A stretch of 64,000 nucleotides of DNA from Trichostrongylus colubriformis. Taxonomy: Eukaryota > Nematoda > Chromadorea > Rhabditida > Trichostrongylidae. The number at the start of each line of letters is the position of its first letter. Position 1 is the stretch's first letter. This document shows, piece after piece, positions 57,036 through 64,000 of the stretch. Where the stretch lies: contig OZ022257.1 of assembly GCA_963978905.1 (NCBI GenBank), forward strand, positions 28,597,274 through 28,661,273, in the 5' to 3' direction. A model generated the notes under the pieces. That model had not been told where the DNA came from. It ran no database searches and saw only the letters and a program-made list of their open reading frames with translations. The translations under genes were made by a program, and so were the position numbers.

Positions 57036-57931
57036 TTAAAGAAAGAAGCACGCTGAGGAGTGATGAAGAGTGATTAGGCGCAAGCAATTGGAAACACTGA
57101 GGAGTGGCAACTTTGGCCTATGAGAAGACCCACCGTGACGATTGCAGCTCGTTAAGTTGCAGACATTGCACGACACCTTGCTGAGGCGTCGAGTGTGAAA
57201 TATGGATTTTTTTCCATTGAACACCTTTTTTCTTTTCCTTCCGCTTATTCTCCCATTCATTGTTTCACTTGTTTGTTGCTGTTTGTTGTTTCACTTATTT
57301 CACATCATGATGAATAAATGAAAACACTCTACGCGGCAACAAATGACATATCCTACAGCGGTGAACTCTGATTTTCTCTCATTCCTATCTCCCCCCTCTT
57401 CTCTAAAACAAAAAGAACCAATTTCTGGAAACTGTTTTTCAGCGTTTTTCAAATACTTTGCCCTTCAGCATTTGCCCTGAAGTTTATTATGAGTTATATG
57501 CTGTGGATCGTAACATTCGATTAAGCGAAATTAAATGCAACCAGATCACAAATTACAAATAGAGCAAGCTGCAGCAATCTACTAGCTATTTGGACGATCG
57601 ACAACGAATTAAATAGGGGCAATTCGTTTCAAAGTTGACGTAACAGAGAAGATGACATACCTCATCCCTTCCACATAGTCGAAACAGCAAGCTACGAACA
57701 AAAGCACGAGAAGTAGTGCCGCGACAGGGGAATAGAACAAAAGCTCATATATGGTAGCCCATAAGACAAACTCTGAGGTTTTTTTCGATTTGTCGGCTAG
57801 TCCGGTATGAGCCTTTAGAACGTTCCTCAAACTTACTGTCGCAATAGAGTCCTGTATACTGAGGCATACAACGACATTCCAATAAACCAAATCCACTCAT
57901 GTTCGTCACAGCGCAGGATCCAAAACGACAT
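57036..57931 (-). CDS. 3' end of an EGF-like, single-pass membrane protein gene (three exons)
   Basis: Minus-strand exons are 57837-57931, 57661-57772 and 57036-57180, separated by introns of 64 and 480 bases. Junctions are CAAATTCAG|A, GACA|GTAAGT, ACCTCAG|AG, ATGAG|GTATGT and GCCTCAG|C, and reading phase is kept across all of them. Exon 1 encodes the C-terminal part of an EGF-like module: C-x4-C, then ECRCMPQYTGLYCD, the classic C-x-C...G-x-x-C ending. Exon 2 follows with a short linker and a hydrophobic helix of about 20 residues (PVAALLLVLLFVACCF). Exon 3 gives a cytoplasmic tail of about 47 residues rich in Cys, Ser and His, ending in TAA. This is a type I surface protein, such as a receptor, ligand or adhesion molecule. 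The N-terminal exons lie to the right and were not found. The specific family is unknown. Confidence 0.75.
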
Positions 57932-58069
57932 CTGAATTTGGAAAGTTCGCATCGTCTTAGAATTATGGAACGAATTTCAGTAGCAATGTGAAAGGAATCC
58001 CGTCACATGACAGCTATAAGTCTGCTGTAAATTTGTTAGACGTTCCTATATCTACTTCAGTTTGGAATT
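57932..58069. other. Intron upstream of the EGF-module exon
   Basis: The exon starting at 57931 begins with one base that completes a codon, so an upstream exon ending after two codon bases must exist further right. Confidence 0.5.
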
Positions 58070-58430
58070 TTTCTTGAAGGCACATTCCAGGATTACTGAG
58101 AGTACCTTTACCGAGTCCTCTGTATCAGTTTCTAGAGCGTGCAGAGCCGAAGAAGCAAGCGCGACTCCATCAAGCAGCCCAGGTCCTCACACCCCAAACG
58201 CAGTCGTCGGCAATGACGGAGGCAACGGTGGCAAAAACGTGGCAAATGAGGCCTACGATTTGTGTGATAATATAAGATAAGGAAGAGAATGATAAAGGAG
58301 ACGTTGAGATGGGAAACAGGTGATATCCATGACTTCCTCATGATACCATCGCTGGTACTGTTTCGAAGACTCGTTTCCACGCGATGATCTCGTCCGAAGC
58401 CAGACCTCGGGTGGCCTCATTCTTGCCATT
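58070..58430 (+). repeat. Dispersed repeat D, copy 2
   Basis: Partner of 55243-55640. A minus-strand frame at 58338-58571 starting outside the repeat runs into it and reads smoothly (VWEGNINNVRFKGTVQDYLKLI...). That raises the possibility that the repeat is a duplicated gene fragment. Confidence 0.6.
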
Positions 58431-59229
58431 TTCGGGGATTCCTTTCAGAATTTTCTTGCCGGTGCATTCCTCAGCACTTCTGATTTCATAATTCAGCGCT
58501 TTGATCAACTTGAGGTAATCCTGGACTGTACCTTTAAATCGTACATTATTAATGTTCCCTTCCCACACCACGAAACCCCCAGAAGCGCCAGGGTCTTATG
58601 CAGGATCAAGCCTCCGTTGAGGAATCCTCAACGGGAGGGTCGTATTTGGTTCGCTAGGAAGGGGGGGGGGTCGTAATCGTTAAGGTAGGCAGTGATCAGC
58701 AGAATTTTAGGCTGAGGTCTAAAGTGTAAGGGGAGAAATGATAAAACCGATTATTAACATAATCATCATGGAAACCTCATGCATGGCGCGATCCGCAACG
58801 AAACCAATACGAACGCCAATAACCCTTTCGTTGGTCGCTGGCACCGATTTCACGTACAGAGACACCTCCGAAATTTACCGATCAGCCGTGGGAAGCGGCA
58901 TCTATACACGGGTATCACCGTGGATGAATACTACAGAAACTATGGGATGAAATAGAAAATCAGCTGATATGTACTTATTTCATATCTTACTACGATCGCA
59001 AATACGTAATCTAGTGTTAGCGGTCACTATGCGGACCGGAAAGACGTTTGTATTCATGGATGAAATCCTCATGCATGGCGCATCCCACAGAGAAGGTGAC
59101 CGACGCTTCTCGCCCTCCCACTGGGTCTTCTAGAGCGAAGGATGCATAATAGAGAAATTTCAGTAACAATGAATCAATTTTTTTGGAAGAATCTTGGGAA
59201 GATCTCGCAAATTCGGCGAAAAAAATTTT
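58431..59229. other. Region without a supported gene; G-tract at about 58663
   Basis: Apart from the frame noted for repeat D, no supported exon. Confidence 0.3.
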
Positions 59230-59597
59230 CCTCAACTAGCTTTCCTGAATTTTTCTTGCTTCGCTTTGAAGATATAGCATAGCTCAGGTAGTCATTCGAC
59301 AGCGACAACCTAGCAGACCCCGTCTCACCGAAATGCACTCATATGGTTAAGTTTGAAGGAGGTTATGGCCATTTGAATGAAACACTTCGAAATTTTCCTC
59401 GTCTAATCCTCATCTGGCTTCCCTCAAAATAACTTCCTTCGTTTTGAAAATATGGCATGCTCAGGTAGTCATTCGACAGCGACAACCTAGCAGACCTCGC
59501 CTCACCAAAATGCACTCATATGGTTAAGTTTGAAGGAAGTAGTGGCCATTTGAATGAAACACTTCGGAATTTTCCTCATCTAATCCTCATCTGGAAA
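59230..59597 (+). repeat. 177-bp tandem duplication, about two copies
   Basis: CATTCGACAGCGACAACCTA occurs at 59293 and 59470. The surrounding sequence, including ATGCACTCATATGGTTAAG and GGCCATTTGAATGAAACACT, repeats with a 177-base offset and only a few differences, so the duplication is fairly recent. Confidence 0.85.
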
Positions 59598-59619
59598 CCC
59601 ACGAGAACTAACAAGGAAG

Positions 59620-60966
59620 GCCCATCAGGTCATGGTGAGCTTTTTCGAAACGGTTTTTTGCATTTAATAGGGTCACATACATGAAGCAAAAAACCGGTCT
59701 CAAATTTGGCTAAATGGTTTCGGGGGGGGCCAGAAAATGGTTGATGGTTCGATCCCCACTGAAGACAAATTTTTGCATTTTTCCAGTTTTCATCCATTTG
59801 TGCTCATGTAAGGCCATACGTGCAAAATATGTGCAAAATCAATGTTTACTCTATCAAGGAACCGCTATCTTCAGTATTTTTGCGTACTAAGCGAATGATT
59901 GGTTTGGACCTGCCAACGCTCATAACAGGGGAACTAGGCGTTTTCCCGCAAGTGTGATATTCATGCCCGGGGGTCGAACTACCTTAGGCGACAAGTTTTC
60001 AGCCTAATCGTGATTTGGACACAAACTCGGAAAATTGGGCGACCAATAGTACTACTACTGCCATAGTAAAGAGCACTCAACGAAAGGAGGTCGATAGCCG
60101 ATATATTGAAATATTTGCTATCTCTCATCATCGCATGGTGTCCCTAGGTGCAGTTCACTTGGAATGCGTCGATTTTACACAAGTTCCATTGAATCTAATC
60201 AAGGCTGCTAATTGTTTGTTTGTACAAGTGGGCCAGTGACTATCTGCCCATGTCCATCCCACTGTCTCGAGTTTGGGTCAAAATCTCAATCTGGATAATA
60301 TTTCGTGTCTTGGGTTCCTGGGCTAATTGGGTCTCCTGAGCACGAATATCACACTGGTTTTGCACGGAAACGCCTGGCACACGTGCTAGAAGCGCCGAAG
60401 GGTCCAAACACTCCAACCACTGAAAGCTTGCAAATGAGATCACATTCGTGCACCAGCGACGAAAATTGCAGTCATTTCGCATGTGCGCAAATAGTATAGC
60501 GCTGGGCAAACAAAATTAAGAAGATGCAGAAGCGAAAACGCCGAGGGGACTTGAACCACAAACACCCCCTCCACCGTGCCAATGCTACCCCATCCTCCTA
60601 TCCATTCGACCATTCAACCGCTGCAATCCTGGTAACCTGTGCATCCCCTATCAGTTTTCTTTGCTCCGTTTAGCAGTTGCCGTAAGTGATTCTACGTTTT
60701 TGAACCAGCTCACAGTGGTTTTGGCGTGGGTTTGAAGACAGTCTTCTGCTATGCATATACTGAACGCCGCAGCTGGAAAGCATTGCAGCAAACTGGTCAA
60801 AATTGCTTCTTCCCAAGCAACCTTTGTCACTCATTTTCTGGGCCTCCCAAAACCATTTAGCGGAATTTGAGACCGGTTTTTCGCTTCATGTATGTGACCC
60901 TATGAAATGCAAAAAGCCGTTTTGAAAAAGCTCACCATGATTTGATGGGCCTTCCGTGTAGGCGAC
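59620..60966. mobile_element. Foldback DNA element with about 125-bp terminal inverted repeats and tRNA-like inner blocks
   Basis: The left end (GGAAGGCCCATCA..., then GTGAGCTTTTTCGAAACGG and AGGGTCACATACATGAAGC) is matched in inverse orientation at 60836-60966. A second pair of inverted blocks lies further in: 59937-60040 against 60240-60400, sharing GTGTGATATTC(A/G)TGC and GACACAAACTCG/GACCCAAACTCG. Each arm also holds a B-box-like block: ATGGTTCGATCCCC at about 59742 on the plus strand, and TGGTTCAAGTCCCC at about 60552-60570 on the minus strand. There is no transposase. Frames at 60015-60239 and 60240-60509 fall in the inverted blocks and are not called. Confidence 0.7.
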
Positions 60967-61079
60967 CATTAGAGAAAGCAAGCGGCCAATAGATATCTCT
61001 GAGGGAATTATTAGGAACAGTTCACAGCTGTTCGAAAGATGGGCTCTAGGTAAAGTTTAAAGTATTTCAAAAATGTCGG

Positions 61080-61160
61080 GATTTAGTATGGGGAAGATAA
61101 CGCGCCCCATCGTGATCGCCGCGCGCAGCCGCAGTAGCGACCAGCGATCAGATGGGGCGC
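61080..61160. repeat. Short GC-rich inverted repeat
   Basis: CGCCCCATCGTGATCG is inverted as CGATCAGATGGGGCG across about 40 GC-rich bases. It may be a small MITE or a structured RNA; otherwise unexplained. Confidence 0.45.
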
Positions 61161-61315
61161 AAGCCTTCTCCTTTGTCATCAGAGGACGAGCACATTATCA
61201 GTGGTCGGCAACGCTTTGTTCCGGAATATAAATATTGGAATTGTAGGGTTTTCATGTTAGACGATTTTGTTTTGGAATATGAGTACTGAGTTTTGTTAGG
61301 TTCTTATTTCTCTGC

Positions 61316-61985
61316 TTTGTCAGGAGTTTGGGCACAGTTCAACTATTCCTACCACATACCGCGCGTTGGTCAAAAAATAATTTTCGCTGAAACTTGGTTA
61401 GAGGGGTTATTGGGGGTGCTGATCACGAATATGACATCCGTTTTTGGCGTTCGCGCCAAATTGGTGCAATTGCACCATGTTGGTGCAACGACTCGTTTTC
61501 ACCAAATTCGCTGAAACTTTGCTCAGGGGTGGGTTATTCGAGGTGCTGATCACGAACATGACATCGATTTTCAGCGCAGGAGCCGTTTCCAGCGCCTTTC
61601 AAGGATGCGCCAGTCATGTTCATTTTTGCTACAGTGCTTAAATAGCTGAAGAGCGTCATCTTTCCGCTGTCGTCTTTCATTTGATACTATCGTGCAGTCA
61701 TCATTGCACACATAGTGTATATTTTCGCCTAAGCCTCAAAGGGGAAGGAAAGGTTCCCTTCCTTCTTAAGGCTTAGGCAAAACTTGAGGGAACGGTGTGG
61801 TGCCCCTACAATATCAGCACTGTAATGGAACTAAACGACACCAAAAACGGATGTCATATTCGTGATCAGCACCCCGAATAACCCCCCCCCCCTGGGCAAA
61901 GTTTCAGCGTAAATTATTTTTATGACCAACTCGCGGTATCTGGGGTAGGAATAGTTGAATAGTGCCGGAGTTTGGTTGACCTTAG
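61316..61985. repeat. Inverted/direct repeat cluster (one unit three times)
   Basis: A unit containing CGCTGAAACTT and GTGCTGATCACGAATATGACATC occurs in plus orientation at about 61365-61450 and 61500-61580, and in minus orientation at about 61840-61930. The outer two copies extend outwards together (CAACTATTCCTACC), giving about 125-bp inverted arms. A hairpin (GCCTAAGCC.../...GGCTTAGGC) sits between them at 61717-61780 and belongs to the family at 2925-2990. Confidence 0.75.
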
Positions 61986-62179
61986 TATTTTTTTTACCAT
62001 AGGCTCTTAATTTCCCTGGTGGCTTGGTAGAAACCACAGAAGAAGCGAAACCTGAAGAAGGGGGGGGGGGAGGTCGTATTTTTTGAAAATTTTCCTCAAC
62101 TGGACGCTTGACCCTGCCACCCCCTTCATCACTTGTCAAATTCAGGATCCCGTCGATATCATTTTAACAAGAGGTAGGG
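61986..62179. other. Region without recognised gene
   Basis: Contains a G-tract near 62062 and nothing else recognised. Confidence 0.35.
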
Positions 62180-62500
62180 ATCGCTTAATCATTTGAACCC
62201 CTTCAGACACTTTGAAAGTAGGTGGCCTTCTTTAGGGAAGCGGTATGCAGTGGTAAACCATTAGAATATGGAAAAACACGCAGGCTCAAGCACTAAATGC
62301 TCAGCAAGTGAACACTCTCGTACCTCCTTATAGTTGCATGAAACATTGCGACGGCTGAACGACGTTAGATTCCGTACAGTTCCGAGCAGACTCTCGTAGA
62401 GGAGCCAGCGCTCAGTACTGCGCTTATCCCATGTGGAATAATGCGATATGAACTCGTTTGTTATTGGTTGGTCATATCGACTATTTCCATCCCTCTGATA
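62180..62500 (+). repeat. Dispersed repeat, copy 2 (partner at 22890-23240)
   Basis: Same word order as the first copy, including AGCGCTCAGTACTGCGCTTATC and GGTTGGTCATATCGAC. Copies are about 40 kb apart. Confidence 0.55.
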
Positions 62501-63360
62501 TAAAAACCAGCAACTTTATGTGCCTGCCTATCGGTCGATTTTTTTTTGTCTTTTTTTGATTTTTTTGTCTATCCTTCACAAGTTAGTGATCCTGATGAAG
62601 GAATGATAAAGCCAAGCAAGCCCTCAAGGAAGGGAGAAACTGGTTGGTGATGGAGTAGCATTGTAAGATGTTGTCGCAGTGACAGCCTCTCCTACTTCTA
62701 TGAACACCCATTTAGTACTCCGGCCGTTTTTCTGTGGTGTACTGGCGTCGCAGTAGGTGGAAACACACTGAAGGTGGTAGGAGAGCCTCAGTAATGAGGG
62801 ACCAGAAGTGATAGCAACTGATAAGGAGGGCCGAAAGGAGAATGCCAGTAAGTTCGTTGCCCTCTTCTGCTTAAAGGCACACCACGTGATAATCAAAGTG
62901 GTCCTTGCCTTCTCAGGGCAGGTAGACCCTTGGACAGTTGTGAAGATTGCACCTTTTCGCGGCGCCACGGCTCACCCCCGACGCGTACGGCATGGTCGAC
63001 CTGAGCCGAGTAGAGCCCACCGAGCCGAATCACACCCGGCATAGACGAGAGGGAAACTTGCGATAAGACAAGATGAGGCAGCGATATCAATAGCGAAGGT
63101 AGCTTCAGCAGGGAAGAACAGGTGATATCGTAGCATTTTGCGCGAGATCATCGAGGAAAAGCTCTTCTATAATTTCCAATACTCGTACGAGACTGAAGGC
63201 AGAGAGCTTTATTTTTGGTGGTTTTGAGGGGTTACGGTTCATTTTTCTTCACTAGTGGGTAAACCAGGGCCTCTACATCCTGTAACACGCGCGATAGTTC
63301 TCACAATTTTTCGCGAGGTGTGCCTTCAAAGCTGGAGCGTTGATACACATGAGTACTATG
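62501..63360. other. Region without a supported gene
   Basis: T-rich run near 62540-62570. Frames around 62624-62968 and 62808-63044 oppose each other and lack motifs. Confidence 0.3.
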
Positions 63361-63720
63361 TGAAGTGGAACGGAGACATTAAAGGTGAATCGCTCAAAGT
63401 GATAACAGGTGTTAAAAACTAAGGCATAACTTTCTAAGGGTCACCGAATCCACTGCTTTCTTCAGTTTGATCACGGGACGTAGATACTCATAGGTTTCAT
63501 GTAGGGTGGTACGAGGACAGCAGTGGGTGATTCAAATTAATAACGGATCATAAGATTTGGTAATGCGTCAGAGAGCACCTGTCTCCAAGTCAGTTGCGCA
63601 TTTGCGTTGACCCTAAAACCCTAACATTTATAGGTACTTTTAGGGGTGGTACGGAGACCGTAATGGTAGGTGAGCCAAGTGGATAGCGGCTGATGAAATT
63701 TGAAAGAGCTAATTCTTGCA
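63361..63720 (-). repeat. Diverged inverse-orientation units of the 146-bp array family
   Basis: On the minus strand three blocks resemble the array unit. The GG(A/T)AC-GGAGAC(A/C)-(T/C)TAA-GGTGA words start near 63365, 63505 and 63643, about 140 bp apart. They are much more diverged than the array at 53650-55000, so this is an older fragment of the same family. Confidence 0.45.
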
Positions 63721-63805
63721 CCACAAACAAAATTTTGATATTTCTTGAATCTGTTGAGCATTGTCTGGACAACCGTCGAATCTTTCAGAAGGCTCTACCA
63801 GCAAC

Positions 63806-63812
63806 TCATCAA
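63806..63812 (+). promoter_or_regulatory. TATA-like box of the mariner element
   Basis: GTATAAAG lies about 45 bases before the transposase ATG at 63852, a normal position for a mariner-family promoter. Confidence 0.4.
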
Positions 63813-63851
63813 GGGTATAAAGACGCAGCTGCTCAGTAGTCAGTAAACAAA

Positions 63852-64000
63852 ATGACGTCAATCACTCAAGCGCAACTGCGACCCATATTTTTCTACGAAT
63901 TATTGCAGGGCGTTTCGGTAATGGCAGAGACTGGAAAGACCAACGAAGTCTTCGATCAAGGAGTCGTGAAACGCCGACCGCCAAACGCTGGTTCAATTGC
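63852..64000 (+). pseudogene. Mariner-type transposase, N-terminal part cut by window edge
   Basis: The frame begins MTSITQAQLRPIFFYELLQG and continues with MAETGKTNEVF. This matches the N-terminal DNA-binding (helix-turn-helix) region of mariner transposases, which start with a Q-x-R-x-x-x-x-(Y/F)-E-(F/L)-x-x-G pattern. After codon 38 the reading frame no longer fits. The next frame over reads TAKRWFNC, which is the conserved end of the first helix-turn-helix (RWF). A small deletion therefore seems to have shifted the frame near 63970. The rest of the gene lies beyond the window. The 5' inverted repeat of the element was not identified upstream. Confidence 0.75.

Noticed and set aside
60535..60610. 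Possible tRNA gene on the minus strand
   Set aside because: A good B box but the T stem and acceptor do not close, and it lies inside an inverted-repeat element.

Overview
This is eukaryotic DNA, most likely from a strongylid or hookworm-like nematode. That is an inference. It rests on a coding exon that matches the calponin-homology domain of nematode UNC-53, on short introns with GT..AG and TTTCAG-type acceptors, on an AATAAA polyadenylation signal, and on RTE, CR1, Penelope-like, Tc3-like and mariner elements of kinds common in these worms. Nothing bacterial (operons, Shine-Dalgarno sites, CRISPR) and no rRNA genes were seen.

The window is gene-poor and repeat-rich. The host exons I trust are all on the minus strand. 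They are (1) the 3' end of an EGF-like, single-pass membrane protein gene at 57036-57931, with two introns, a stop and a poly(A) signal; (2) a Lys/Ser/Pro-rich terminal exon at 40297-40500; and (3) an unc-53/neuron-navigator exon at 18172-18289, with a phase-compatible candidate next exon at 16874-16947. Weaker candidates are an open frame at 56318-56755 (possibly a second cistron behind the EGF gene), 29428-29796, 24977-25315, a coding-like patch at 16145-16703, and a tiny plus-strand first exon behind a GC-rich promoter-like stretch ending at 34232.

Layout from left to right. 0.9-2.2 kb is a giant foldback palindrome. 4-13 kb holds SINE-like and dispersed repeats. 13.9-15.4 kb is a complete but decayed Tc3-like transposon with a TA duplication. 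16-18.3 kb holds the unc-53 exons and the coding-like patch. 19.7-34 kb is mostly unique or degraded sequence with tRNA-like SINE heads, MITEs and hairpins. 37.1-38.1 kb is a decayed Penelope-like element with GIY-YIG domain sequence before the RT-side sequence. 41.8-45.2 kb is a near full-length RTE LINE on the minus strand, 46.5-49.05 kb a second RTE-type LINE on the plus strand, and 49.7-50.4 kb a CR1-like 3' fragment. 51-55.2 kb holds copies of one composite repeat, the last carrying about nine head-to-tail units with a 146-bp period. 57-58 kb is the EGF/TM gene. 59.2-62.1 kb holds tandem and inverted repeats. The right edge cuts through the 5' end of a mariner transposase gene.

The genes do not form a visible pathway. 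The main picture is large host genes whose introns and flanks are filled with successive layers of mobile DNA.
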